From Streptomyces sp. DG1A-41 (GTDB lineage: Bacteria > Actinomycetota > Actinomycetes > Streptomycetales > Streptomycetaceae): a DNA stretch of 64,000 nucleotides. Below, piece after piece: positions 24,101 to 36,590 of this stretch. The position numbers were made by a program, and so were the translations under genes. The number at the start of each line of letters is the position of its first letter. Within the stretch, counting starts at the first letter, position 1. The notes beneath the pieces were generated by a model that did no database searches, was not told the origin of the DNA, and worked only from the letters and a program-made list of their open reading frames with translations. Location of the stretch: NCBI RefSeq assembly GCF_037055355.1, contig NZ_CP146350.1, positions 4,921,001-4,985,000 of the forward strand, read 5' to 3'.

Positions 24101-27100
24101 GGGCCGCAGCTCGCGCAGGGCGGCCGGCGGCAAGGTGGCGTGGGTGACGCCGTGCTCGGCGACGGTACGCGCCAACGGGGCACCGGGCAGCAGCTCCTCG
24201 CGCGAGGCGAGGACCAGGCGGGCGCCGGCGAGCAGGGTGACGGCGACCTCGGAGACGAAGGCGTCGAAGCTCGGCGAGGCGAACTGGAGCACCCGGCTGT
24301 CCTCGGTGACGTCGAAGCCGGTGCGCTGGGCCCGGGCCAGGCCGGGGATGCCCGCGTGGGTGACGACCACACCCTTGGGACGGCCGGTCGAGCCGGAGGT
24401 GTAGATGACGTACGCCGCCTGCTCGGGGCGGACGGGCCGGGCGAGCCCCTCGCCGGACAGCTCCAGCAGGTCCAGGTCGAGCCGGCGGAGCCCGGTCCCG
24501 GGCAGCGCGGTCGCGGCCGTGGTGAGGACCAGTTCGGGCGCGGCGTCGGCCAGGGTCTGCGCGATCCGCTCGGCCGGGTGGGCCGGGTCGACCGGCACGA
24601 ACGCGCCGCCCGCCAGGGCGACCGCGTGCAGGGCCACCACCATCTCGACCGAGCGAGGCAGCACGATCGCCACCCGCTTCTCGGTGTCCACGCCGGCCTC
24701 GGCGAGGACGCGGGCCAGGGCCCCGGCCCGATCGGCGAGTTCGCGGAAAGTGAGCGTCCGTGCACCGGTGACGAGGGCCGGCGCGTCGGGCGTCCGACGG
24801 GCCTGGTCGAGGAAGAGCTCGGGCCAGGTGCGCGGGTCCGCGGCGTCCTCGGGGCCGTGGCCGAGCGACAGGAGGTCCGCCCGGGAGGCAGGGGTGTGCC
24901 CGGAGATCCGGCCGACCGGGGTCGCGGGCTCGGCGACGACGGTGTGCAGCAGCCTGGGCAGCAGTTCGGCGAGCTGCCCCATCCGCTCCTCGGTGAGCAC
25001 GTCGGGGCGGTGGTGCAGCCGCAGCCGCAGGCCGTCGGGGCCGGGGCTCGCCTCCATGGCGAGGGTGTAGTGGGTGACGGCGTGGTGCGCGACCTCGCCG
25101 GCCTCCAGACCGGCGCGGCGGGCCACCGCCGTCAGGGCCGCCACGTCCAGCGGGTAGTTCTCGAACACCATGGACGTGTCGAAGAGTTCGCCGTGCCCGG
25201 CGAGGCGCCGGATGTCCACCAGGCCGAGGTGGTGGTGCTCCACCAGCCGGGCCTGCTCCAGCTGCAGCCGGCGGGCGAAGTCCCCGACCGGCTCGTCGGC
25301 GCGCAGGGTCGCGCGCAGCGGCACCGTGTTGATGAGGAGACCGACCATGTCGGCCGCTCCGGGCAGGTCGGCGGGCCTGCCGCTGACGGTGACGCCGGTG
25401 ACCACGTCGTCCCGGCCGGTGAGCCGGGCCACCAGCAGCAGCCAGGCGGCCTGGACGAGGGTGTTGACGGTGACGCCGAGGCGGCGGGCGGCGCCCTGCG
25501 CGTCGAGTCCGTCGACGGCGAGGTCGAGCCGGCCGGGCTCCTGCCCGGCCGGGGCCGGCCCGTCGGACAGCAGGGTGCCGCCGTCCAGGCCCGCAAGGGC
25601 CTGGCTCCACGCGGCGCTCGCCGCGGCACGGTCCTGGCGGGCGAGCCATGCCAGGTGGTCGCGGTGCGGCCGGACCCGGGGCAGCGGGTCGCCCAGGTAG
25701 TGGGCCATCAGCTCGCGCATCACGATCGGCATGGACCAGCCGTCACGGATGCTGTGGTGCGCGGAGACGACGAGGGTGTGGCGCTCCCCGAGGGAGGCCA
25801 GCGTCCAGCGGATCAGGGGCGGGCAGGTGATGTCGAAGCCGCGCCGGCGGTCGGCCGCGCAGGCGGCGTCGAGGTCGCCCGGCCTGGCCAGCTCGACCTC
25901 GGTGAAGTCGAGCCGGGGGTCGCGGAACACCACCTGCGCGGGCGTGCCCTGGGAGGTGCGGCGGAACGCGGCCCGCAGCGCGGGGTGGCGGCGCTGCACC
26001 TCGGCGGCGGCGGCGCGCAGCCGGGCGCGGTCCAGGGGACCGGTCAGCTCCACGCGAAGCTGGGAAACGTACGGGTCGTCGGCGCCGTCGCCGTACTGGT
26101 GGTGGAAGAGCAGGCCCTCCTGGAGCGGGGCGAGCGGCAGCAGCTCATCCACGTCACCGTCCGCCTCCAGCTCCCGTATCTCCGCCTGCTCCAGCGGGAC
26201 GATCAGGTCGGACGGGGTGTGGCCGCCGGCGCCCGGGCGTGTGCCATGGGCGGCGAGGCCGCGCAGGGCGGTGCCCCACAGGTCGGCGAGGCGGGCCGCG
26301 TCGGCGTCGGAGACGAGGGCGCGGGCCCAGGTCCAGGTGGCGACCAGCTCCGGCCCCTCGGGGCCCTCGTGCGCAGCGACGTTGACTTCGACCGTGTGGG
26401 AGAGCGGCACTTCGGGGGCGTCGTCGGCGCCCACGGAGGCCAGTTCCCAGCCCGGTGCGAGGGCGCCGGCCAGGTTCACACGGCCCAGGTAGTTGAAGCC
26501 GAACTGCGCCTCGGGGAGCTCCGCGAACAGCGGCGCCGTGCGCGGGTCGCTGAAGCGGGCGAGGCCGTGGCCGATGCCCTGACGCGGGGTGGCGCGCAGC
26601 TGCTCCTTGACGGTCCGCAGGGCGTCACCGGCGGCGTCCGCGCCCGCCAGGACGGCGCGCGGGTCGGCCTCCCGGGTGTCGAGGCGCACGGGGTGGGCGA
26701 CGGTGAACCAGCCGACCGTGCGGGAGAGTTCGGCCCCCGGGACCAGGTCCTCGTGACGGCCGTGGCTCTCGACGTCCACCAGCAGGCCGGCCCGGTCGCC
26801 GCGCCACAGCGGCACGGCGGCGGCGAGCGCGGTCAGGAGTACGTCGTCCGGGCCCGCGTGGAAGGCCGCGGGCAGGTCCGCGAGCACCGCGCCGGTCACG
26901 TCGGCGGGCAGCCGCAGGGTCAGCCGTCCGGCGTCGCCCCGCAGGTCGAGGCCGGGGTCGAGGGGGCGGGGCCCGATCAACGGGTCGTCCACCGCGAGCA
27001 GTTCGCGCCAGTGGCCGGCGTCGTCGGTGGGCAGTGCGGTGACCGCACGGGCCCAGTGGGCGAACGAGGTGCCCACCGGCGCCGGGTCGGGCCGGCCGCC

Positions 27101-30100
27101 CGCGGCGACGGCCTCCCAGGCCGCGGCGAGGTCGGGCACGATGATCCGCCAGGACACGCCGTCGACGGCCAGGTGGTGCACGACGAGCAGCAGTCGCCCG
27201 GCACGCCCGGCGCCCCGGTCGAACCAGACGGCGCGCAGCATGTGCCCGGCGGCCGGGTCGAGGCTGTCGCGGGCGGCGCCGGTGTGCTCGGCGACGAGGG
27301 CGGTGAGCTCCTCGTCACCGGCGTCCGCGGGGACGGCGACCCGGGTCAGCAGGGACTCGGCGAGGGCCGCGGGCCCGTCAGCGCCCACCGGCGTGACCGT
27401 GAAGCCGTCCGCGTCCGCGACGCGCATCCGCAGGCTCTCGTGTCGCTCCAGTACGGCACCCAGGGCGACGGCCAGGTGCTCCCGGGTGGTCGGCGGCAGG
27501 GTCAGGGTGACCGACTGGTGGTACTGGGCGTACCGGCCGCCGCGGGTGACCAGGCGGCGCATCAAGGGCAGCAACGGGGCGTTGTCCGGCCCCCGTTCGG
27601 GCAGCGGGGCCGACGCCGGTCCGTCCTGCTCCACCAGGGCGGCGGCGAGTCGGGCGGGGGTGCGGTGTTCGAAGACGTGGCGGGCGGAGAACTTCAGTCC
27701 CGCGGCCCGGGCGCGGCCCACCAGTTGGATGGACATGATGCTGTCGCCGCCGAGGGCGAAGAAGTCGTCCTGGACGCCCGCGTCCTCCCGGCCCAGCACC
27801 TGCCGGAACATGCCGAGCAGGCGCTCCTCCAGTGGGCTGCCTCCGGCCTGGTCGGCCAGGGCGGCGGCGAGTCGGGCGGGGGTGCGGTGTTCGAAGACGT
27901 GGCGGGCGGAGAACTTCAGTCCCGCGGCCCGGGCGCGGCCCACCAGTTGGATGGACATGATGCTGTCGCCGCCGAGGGCGAAGAAGTCGTCCTGGACGCC
28001 CGCGTCCTCCCGGCCCAGCACCTGCCGGAACAGGCCGAGCAGGCGCTCCTCCAGGTCGCCGCAGGCCCCAGGGGTCGCGGTGCCGGTGGTGACGGCGGGC
28101 TCGGGCAGGGCCGCCCGGTCCACCTTGCCGTTGGGCGTCAGCGGCAGCTCGCCGAGGACCACGAAGACGGCAGGCACCATGTACTCGGGCAGTGCGACGC
28201 GCATCCGGGCCTCGACCTCGGCGGTGTCCACGCCCTCGGGCGCCACCAGATAGCCGACCAGACGGGCTTCACCCGCGGTGCCACGGACGGCAGCGGCGGC
28301 ACGCGTCACGCCGGGCACGGCCTCGGCCGCCGCCTCCACCTCGCCCAGCTCGATACGGAAGCCACGCACCTTCACCTGGTCGTCCACCCGGCCCAGGTAC
28401 TCGATGGTGCCGTCCGGGCGCTGCCGGGCCAGGTCGCCGGTGCGGTACATCCGGCTCCCGGCCGGGCCGAACGGGTCGGCCACGAACCGGTGCGAGGTCT
28501 GGCCGGGCAGGCCGAGGTAACCGCGGGCCAGGCCCTCGCCGGCGAGGTACAGCTCGCCCCGGGCACCGGGCCGCACCGGCCGCAGACCGCTGTCGAGCAG
28601 GTGCACGCGGGCGTACGGGAAGGGCCGGCCGATCGGGACCGGGCCGTCGGGCAGCGGCTGCCCCGGCTCGATCCGGTACTCCATGACGTTGACGGTCGCC
28701 TCGGTCGGACCGTAGGCGTTGACCACGGTCGCCTCGGGGTGCGCGGCCCGCCAGCCGGCGAGCATCTCACCGCGCAGCGCCTCACCGCCGAGCACCAGAG
28801 TGCCGGACGGGGACACCTCCTCGGACAGCGTGTCGAGCAGCCGCAGGTGGCTGGGCGTGCCCTTGAGGAAAGTGGGGCGTTCGGCCCCCAGCGCGTCCGG
28901 GAGTTCGGCCAGGTGCACCCGGCCGCCCGCGACCAGCGGGGTGTACAGGCAGGTCACGGTGAGGTCGAACGACACCGACGTGTGCGCGAGGGCGAGGCCC
29001 GCCGCGTCGGGGTAGGCCTCGGCGGCCCGGGCCGCGTAGGCGCCCAGCGCCCGGTGTTCGACCACCACACCCTTGGGGCGGCCGGTGGAGCCCGAGGTGA
29101 AGATGACGTACGCGGCGTCCTCGGGGCGGGGGGCACGGCCGACCGCGTCGGCCTCGGCGGCGGTGGGCCGCACGGTGGCCAGGCCCTCAGGTGCCAGGTC
29201 CGGGTCGGCGGTGACGGCCAGCGCCGGAGCGCTGTCCTGGAGGATGACGGCGATCCGCTCCGCCGGGTAGGCCGGGTCCACCGGCACGTAGGCGGCACCC
29301 GACTTCAGGACGCCGAGCAGCGCGACCGGCAGGTCCACCGAGCGCGGCAGCAGCACCGCGACCAGGCGGCCGGGCCCGGCGCCGCGTGAGATCAGCTCGG
29401 CGGCCAGGGCGTTGGAGCGGCGGTCGAGCTGGCGGTAGGTGAGGGTCTCGCCACCGGCCAGCACGGCGGGCGCGTCCGGGGTGCGGGCCGCCTGCGCGGC
29501 GAACAGCTCGGGCAGCGTGGCGGCCGGGGCCGACGACCCCTGGGAGCGGTCCGCCGGCGCCTCCTCGCCGGCCCGGGCGAGGCGCCCGAGCGGCAGCTCG
29601 GGAGCGGCGGCGAAGGCGCGCAGCGCGGCGCACAGCTCCGCGGCGGCGGCCAGCGCGGTCTCCTCGTCCACCAACTGCGGCTGGTGGCGCACCCGCAGCC
29701 GCATCCGTTCGCCCGGCTCGACGACGACGCTGATGGCGAAGTGGCTGCCGTCGCGGACCCGGGCATCGGCCAGTTCGAGCCCGGCGTCCCGCGCGGAGGC
29801 GGTGATGGCCGCCAGGTCCAGCGGGTAGTTCTCGAAGCTGAGCAGGGTGTCGAAGAGCTCGCCCATACCCAGGGCGCGCTGGATGTCGCCGAGGGTGACG
29901 TGGTGGTGGTCGAGCAGCGCGGACTGCTCGCGGCCGAGCCGCACGGCGAGGTCGCCGAGGCTCTCGCCCGGGTCGAGCCGTACCGACAGGGGCACGGTGT
30001 TGATGAACAGGCCCACCAGGTCGCCCGCGCCCGGCAGCTCGGCCGGACGGCCGGCCACGGTGACGCCGAACAGCGCCTCGTCGCGGCCGGTCAGAGCGCG

Positions 30101-33100
30101 CAGCACCATCGCCCAGGCGGCCTGCACCAGGGTGTTGACGGTGACGCCGTACCGGCGGGCGACGACGGCGAGGCCGGCCGTCTCCTCTGCGGTCAGCAGG
30201 TGCTCCTGCCGGACCGGCTCGACCACCCGGGCGCCCTGCCCGGTGGCCACCCGCGAAGGCTCGGTCACCTCGGCGAGCGCGGCCCGCCACACCTCCAGGG
30301 ACGCCTCGGTGCCGGTGCCGTCGAGCCAGGCGAGGTGGTCGCGGTAGCGGGCCCGCTCCCCGGCGTCCGGTACGGCCCCCGCCTCTGTGGCGCCGTACTC
30401 GGTGAACAGGTCGCGCGCGACGATCGGCAACGACCAGCCGTCCACCACGATGTGGTGCATGGTCAGGACGACCGCGCCGCTGCCGTCGGCGCGGCGCACC
30501 GCCGTGGCCCGCACCAGCGGCGGGCGGGCCAGGTCGAAGCGGGTGGCCCGGTCCTCGTCCAGGAGCGCGGCGAACGCGGCGTCGTCGGCGAGGGCCACCT
30601 CCCGCACCGGCACCCGCGGTGCCTCGTACACCAGCTGCACCGACCGCTGGTCCTCGGTGGTGCGGAAAGAGGCGCGCAGCGCCTCGTGCCGGCCGAGCAC
30701 CCGGTCCAGGGCGGCGCCCAGCCGCGCCGTGTCCACGGGAGCGGCGAAGTCGAGGACGATCTGGAGGGTGTACGGGTCGGCGTCGGTGTCGTCGAAGGCG
30801 TGGTGGAAGAACAGCCCCTGCTGGTTCGGGGAGAGCGGCAGTACGGCCTCCACACCGGGCTCGGCGGCCAGCCGCCCGGCCTCCTCGGCGGAGACGGGCA
30901 GCGTGATCCGCCGGGGCTCGGCCGTCGGCTCGTGGACGGAGCACACCTCGGCGAGCGCGGCCACGGTGCGCTGCTCGAACATGTCGCGGAAGCCGAACGA
31001 GACGCCACGGGCGCGGGCCCGGCTGAGCAGCCGGAAGCCGAGGATGCTGTCCCCGCCGAGCGCGAAGAAGTCCTCGTCGACACCGACCGACTCCATGCCG
31101 AGCACCTCCGCGTAGAGCGCGCACAGCAGCTCCTGGAGCGGGGTCTGCGGACCGCGTACGGCCGTGCCGGCGATCACCGGGACGGGCAGCGCGCGCCGGT
31201 CGATCCCGCCGCCGGCGGCCGGCGGCAGGGTGTCCAGGGTGACCAGCACGGACGGGACCATGTAGTCCGGCAGGGCCGCGGCCACGGCGTCCCGCAGGTC
31301 CGACGGGTCGGTGGTGGCACCCCGGCGCGGCACCACGTAGCCGACGAGGCGGCGCTCACCGGGGGTGTCCTCGCGGACGACGGCCGCGGCGCGCACCACG
31401 TCGGGGTGGGCCGCGAGCGCGGCCTCGACCTCGGCCGGGTCGAACCGGAAGCCACGCAGCTCGACCAGGTCGCCCCGCTCCTCACCGACGACCGGCCCGC
31501 GGTCGGGCACCAGCTCGCCGACCAGCGTGCCGGGGGCATCGGCGAGGCGGGCGAGGGTGTCGTTGAACCGGTCGAGGAGGACCTGGGCGGCGGCCGGCGC
31601 GAACAGGTGGGGGCGGCAGGTGAGCCGGGCGGCCAGTCGTTCGCCGGGCACGGCGGTGAGGGTGAGCGGGTAGTGGTTGACGTCGGTGACGTCGGCCGCA
31701 CCGGCGACCAGGCCGCTCTCCCGGGCCACGGCGTCCAGGGCGTCCCGGTCCACCGGATAGTTCTGGAAGGCGACGACGGTGTCGAAGAGGCCCGCGACAC
31801 CGGCTGCCCGCTGCACCTCGACGAGCGGCAGGTACTGGTGGGCGAGGAGGTCGGCCTGGTCGTCCTGGACCGCGCGGGCCACCTCGGCCAGGGTGCGGCC
31901 GGAGCCCGGACGGGCCCGCAGCGGGACGGTGTTGACGAAGAGGCCGGCCATCTCGCCGACACCGGGCACTTCGGCGGGGCGGCCGGCGACGGTGATGCCG
32001 AACACCACGTCGTCCTGACCGGTCAGCTCGCGCAGGGCGACCGACCAGGCGGCCTGCACCAGGCTGTTGACGGTGACGCCGAGTTCGCGTGCGGTGTGCT
32101 CCAGTCGCCTGGTGGTGGCGGCGTCCAGAGCGCTTTCCAGCCGTACGGCGTCCTGCGCGGGGGCGTCGCCGGACCCGCCCACCAGGGTCGGACGCACCCC
32201 GGCGAGGGCGTCGCCCCACACGGCGGCGGAGCGCTCGTGGTCGAGGCCGGCCAGCCAGCCGAGGTAGTCGCGGTAGGGCCGGGGCTCCGGGCCGACCGGC
32301 CCGCCCCGGTAGGCGCGCAGGGTCTCGCCGAGCAGGATCGGCACCGACCAGCCGTCGAGGACGAGGTGGTGGCAGGTCACCACGAGCCGGTGCCCGTCGT
32401 CGAGGCGCAGCAGGGCCGCGCGCAGCAGCGGCGCGAACGCCAGGTCGAAGGGTTCGGCGGCCTCGGCCCGCAGCACCGCGTCGAGGTCGTCCGCACGCCC
32501 CCGAAGGTCGTGGACGCGCCACGGCACGGCGGCCCGGCGGCGCACCACGAGCACCGGCCGGCTCACACCGTCGTGGACGATCCCCGACCGCAGCACCGGG
32601 TGGCGGGTGACGACGGTGCCGAGGGCGGCGCGCAGCCGCTCGGCGTCCACCTCGCCGGCCAGGTCGAGCCCGATGTGGACGGTGTAGACCTCATCGCCGT
32701 GGCCGGCGGTGAGGCTGTGCACCACCAGGCCTTCCTGGAGCGGCGTCAGCGGCAGTACGTCCTCGACCTCGGGGTCGGCGAACAGCGCCGCCAGCTCGTC
32801 GTCCGGCAGCGGCGCGGGCAGCGCCGGGACCGGCACCTCGCCGCCGGTGCGGTCCCCGGCCGTGCAGGAGGGAGCGAGGCGGGCGACGGTGCGGGCCCGG
32901 AACAGGTCGCGTATCGCCACGGTGATGCCCTCGCGGGCGGCGCGGGAGACGACGCGGGTGGCCGAGAGGGAGGTGCCGCCGAGCGTGAAGAAGTCGTCGT
33001 CGACGGTGACGGAGTCCAGACCGAGGACCTCCGCGTACAGGGCGCACAGCCGCTCTTCCAGCTCGGTGCGCGGGGCCCGCCCGTCAGGCAGGGAGATCCG

Positions 33101-35962
33101 CACGGGCGCGGGCAGGGCGCGTCGGTCCAGCTTGCCGTTGGGCGTCAGCGGCAGCGCGTCCAGGACCACGACGGCGCCGGGCACCATGTACTCGGGCAGG
33201 CGCTCGGCGAGGTGGGCGCGCAGGGCCGGTGAGTCGCCCTGCGGGGAGACGACGTAGGCCACGAGGCGCTTGTCGCCGGGGCGGTCCTCGCGCATCAGCA
33301 CGGCGGCCCGCTCGACCGGCGGGTGGGCCAGCAACGCCGCCTCGATGTCGCCGAGCTCGATGCGGAAGCCGCGCACCTTGACCTGGTGGTCCAGGCGGGA
33401 CAGGAAGGTGAGGGCACCGTCCGGCTCGACCCGCACCAGGTCGCCGGTGCGGTACATCCGGGCCCCTGCCGGACCGTACGGGTCGGCGACGAACCGCTCC
33501 GCACTCAGCCCTGGACGGCCCCGGTAGCCGCGGGCCACGCCGTCGCCGGCGATGTACAGCTCGCCGCTGTAGCCGGCCGGCACCGGGCGCAGCGCCGTGT
33601 CGAGCACGTACACCCGGGTGTTGAGGATCGGGGCGCCGAGCCGCACCGGCCCGCCGTCGCGTTCGACCGGCGCGGTCATCGACCAGACGGTGGTCTCGGT
33701 GGGGCCGTACATGTTGGTGACGCTCGCGGCGTGCTCGGCCAGCAGACCGGCCAGGGACTGCGGCAGGGCCTCGCCGCCGGTCAGCACGCGCACCCCGGCG
33801 AAGACCTCCGGACGGGTCTCGATCAGCGGCTGCCACAGGCTGGGGGTGGCCTGGACGACCGTGATCGCCTCGCGCTCGACGACGGTCCGCAGGGCGTCCG
33901 GGTCGAGCACCTCGTCCCGGCTCGCGAGCACCACGCGGGCGCCGGCCAGCAGCGGCTGGAAGATCTCCAGGACGGCGATGTCGAAGCTCACGGTGGTGAC
34001 AGCGAGCAGCCGGTCCTCGGGCCCGACCGGCACCGCGCGGGCCATCGCGGCCAGGAAGTTGTCCATGGCAGCCCGCTCCAGAGCGACCCCCTTGGGGCGG
34101 CCCGTGGAGCCGGAGGTGTAGATGACGTACGCGGTGGACCGGCCGTCCTGCGGGCGGCCGAGCGGGCCCGGGTCGCCGGCGGACCAGTCCACCGTGTCCA
34201 GCAGTAGGGTGGGCAGCCCGTCCGGGACGTCGGTGCCAGAGGTGGTGACGAGCAGCTCGGGGCTCGCGTCCTCGAGGATCATCGCCCGGCGGTCGGCGGG
34301 GTGTTCGGGGTCGATGGGCAGGTAGGCGCCGCCGGCCTTGAGCACGGCGAGGAGAGACACGACTAGACCGGCGGTACGCGGCAGCGCCACTCCGACGAGC
34401 CGCTCCGGGCCGACGCCGCGCGCGGCCAGCAGACGGGCGAGCCGGTTGGCGCGGGCGTCCAGCTCGGCGTAGGTGAGCGTCTCGTCGGCACGCAGCGCCA
34501 CGGCGTCGGGACGCGCGGCGGCCCGCCGCTCGAACAGCTCGACGAGGCCGCCGGGCACCTGGCTGGCGGTGTCGTTGGGGGCGTGCAGCAGCCGGTCGGC
34601 GGTCGCGGGGTCGAGCAGTTCGGCACGGCCGACCGGGGCACCGGGGGCGGCGGCCAGCGAGGCGAGCAGGGTCAGGAACCGCTCCTGGTGGGCTGCGAGC
34701 GCGTCCTCCGAGTACAGCTCGGGGTTGGCCGCGAACTCCAGGCGGACCTCGCCGTCGGCGGGGTCGCCGAAGGTGGCCACCGCCAGGTCGGCCACGGGCC
34801 CGTTGGACAGCTGACGGGGCGTGGCGAGCACGTCGCCGAAGCGGACCCGGGCGTCGAAGGACATGGCGTTGACGGCGGTGCCGAACAGGGCGGCGTCGGT
34901 GCCGGTGAGGTCGCGGGCCTGATGCAGTTCCTCGCGACGGAACCGCTGGGCCCGCAGCAGCGCGCCCAGTTCGGTGCGGACCGTGCCGACCAGTTCGGCG
35001 AAGGTGATGCCGGGGGTGACGGTGACGCGCAGCGGCAGGTCGTTGGCGAGCATCGACGGGGTGGCCAGTGCGGCCGGGGTGCGACGGGCGGCCACCGGGA
35101 TGCCCAGGACCACGTCGTCGACGGAGAGCATCCGGTGGTGGTACACGGCCGTGGCGGCGGCGATCACAGCCGGCCAGTGCCCGACCGCGGTGAGCATGCC
35201 GGTCAGTTCGCTCGGCAGGTCGGTGTGGCGGCGCAGGGCGCGGGGGGCCGGGCCGGCCGCACCATCGGCGAGGGTCTGGCGCTCCTCGGCCCCGGCGAGG
35301 CGGCCGAGGAGGAAGTCGCGGTCGCTCGCGTGGTGCGGGGAGCCCCGGTAGGCGCGCTCCTCGGCCACGAGTTCGTCGAGCCCGCGACGGCGGGCCGGGG
35401 CGGGCTCCTCCCCGGCGGCCAGGGCGGTATAGATACGGGCCAGGCGGTCCAGGTAGCGGGTCTGCCCGAAGCCGTCGAGGACGATGTGGTGGTAGCGCAG
35501 GTAGAAGAAGTGCCGCTCGTGCGAGAGAACCAGCAGGGCGTGCCGGAACAGGGGACCGGCCTCCAGGTCGGCGACGGTGGCGAGATCCCGGTCCATCCAG
35601 GTGCGGGCGGCGGCCTCCGGGTCGCTCTCGGCCTGCAGGTCCACCAGGTCCACCGTGGCGTCCACCTCGGCACGGACGATCTGGAACACCTCGCCGTCGT
35701 CACCGAACCGGGACCGCAGCGTCTCGGTCTCGGCCACGGCTCGCACGACGGACCGGCGCAGCACCTCGATGTCGAGGGGAACGGAGTCGAAGTGAACGGC
35801 GCACTGGTACAGCGGGCTCCCCGGTTCCAGCCGCTGAGCCACCCACACGCCGAGTTGAGCGGCGGTGACCGGCAGGCGGACATCGTTTTGAACCTCGGAA
35901 AGTGCCAACCGACTCACGCTCCCAGAACGGTGTACCAGTGCGGACCCAGGCGTCGGCCCCAT
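15189..35962 (-). CDS. NRPS, six modules with two epimerases; apparent frameshift near the end
   Basis: First synthetase of the operon, about 6924 residues if one base is restored at 16280-16284. Start taken as ATG 35962; GTG 35917 is possible. Order by residue: C 30-440, A 470-960 (DILQLGMVW, Gly), T 977-1030; C 1057-1480, a stub with only the C-terminal A subdomain 1487-1594, T 1610-1675; C 1700-2130, A 2145-2615 (DLTKVGAVN, Asp), two T domains 2634-2780, E 2790-3240; C 3267-3680, A 3715-4190 (DASTAAAVC, aromatic), T; C 4290-4740, A 4760-5260 (DFWNVGMVH, Thr), T; C 5370-5830, A 5850-6330 (code unclear), T 6350-6417, E 6437-6910. The last epimerase has [10 protein letters not shown] and follows the frame break. 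The first C resembles EntF-type domains ([11 protein letters not shown]), so an upstream carrier or acyl donor may exist. The gene begins next to integrase debris, with little room for a promoter. Confidence 0.9.
16280..16284 (-). other. Frame break in a five-C run inside the terminal epimerase
   Basis: Upstream of this run the minus-strand frame encodes a normal epimerase up to VWFDRG. Downstream, the conserved continuation ([16 protein letters not shown] onward to the stop at 15189) is in the next frame. Inserting one base into the run of five C (plus strand) joins the two cleanly. It is either a homopolymer sequencing error or a real mutation that would remove the epimerase. Confidence 0.85.
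27634..28054. repeat. Tandem duplication of a carrier-protein domain (two 199-bp copies, 222-bp period)
   Basis: Positions 27634-27832 and 27856-28054 are the same sequence with a single mismatch that I can see (ATG versus AGG inside the segment). Each copy encodes a complete thiolation domain with the phosphopantetheine motif GGDSIM in the minus frame. The 222-bp period keeps frame, giving a T-T didomain in front of the first epimerase. Confidence 0.95.
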
Positions 35963-36033
35963 GACGGCGTGACGCTCCGAGCGGAGGATTCCGACGCCGC
36001 CTATCTCGCCCCTATAGGTGGCGGGACTCGGTC

Positions 36034-36284
36034 GGGGATCCAGGTGCGGTGGATGGAGGAGCGCGGCCTGGCCCCGACCAGGCTCGACCGCTACGACGGC
36101 CTGTTGCGCCTGCACATCCTGCCCACCTTCGGCGGCAAGGACCTGGACGAGATCACCCCGCCCTCCGTCCGCACGTGGCGAGCCGAGCGCCTGAAGGCGA
36201 CCGGCGCCACCACGGTCGCCAAGTCGTACCGCCTGCTGAAGGCCATCCTGCAGACGGCTGTCGACGACGACCTCCTGCGCCCGC
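36034..36284 (+). pseudogene. Tyrosine integrase fragment (N-terminal and core-binding region)
   Basis: About 83 codons read as an integrase core-binding domain ([16 protein letters not shown], then [20 protein letters not shown]). This closely parallels codons about 80-160 of the intact integrase at 53759-54925, which has LYILPTFGTLDLDEI and [18 protein letters not shown]. Both ends are missing: the upstream side dissolves next to the NRPS start, and at about 36284 the frame is replaced by transposase sequence. No catalytic Arg, His or Tyr remains, so it is inactive. It points right, towards the tRNA-derived att sequence at 38072, as an integrase at the right end of an older element would. 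Confidence 0.85.
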
Positions 36285-36590
36285 CTGTGTCCCGGCAGCC
36301 ACCGGCTGCTGATCCGCCGCAACCGCACCACCGGTGAACTGGCCTACTACCGCTGCTGGTCGCCGACTCCGGTGCTTTTGACCACGCTGGTCCGCGTCGC
36401 CGGGTCGAGATGGCGGGTGGAGGAGACCTTCCAGGCCGGAAAGGGCCTGGCCGGGCTGGACGAGCACCAGGTCCGCCGCTTCACCTCGTGGTCTCGCTGG
36501 GTCACCCTGGCCATGCTCGCCCACGCCTTCCTCGCCGTCGTCCGCGCTGACGAACACGCCCGCCATCCGGCCCCGGACGGCAGTGGGCCG
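36285..36590 (+). pseudogene. Transposase C-terminal fragment (IS701-like)
   Basis: The reading frame gives [20 protein letters not shown], then RWRVEETFQAGKGLAGLDEH and RFTSWSRWVTLAMLAHAFLA. This is the C-terminal part of a DDE transposase of the type common in Streptomyces (IS701/IS4-like); the conserved Glu of the EETFQ segment is present. The N-terminal half is absent and the fragment abuts the integrase remnant directly. Past about 36590 the translation loses similarity to a transposase. An insertion followed by deletion probably destroyed the older integrase. Family assignment is from memory of conserved motifs. Confidence 0.75.

Noticed and set aside
16352..29389. Very long open frame on the plus strand opposite the NRPS (and similar ones at 126-2933, 2714-7243, 9086-15247, 29684-33232)
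   Set aside because: These are antisense shadows created by high GC and codon bias. Their translations are Gly/Arg/Val-rich without domains, while the minus strand encodes continuous NRPS domains.
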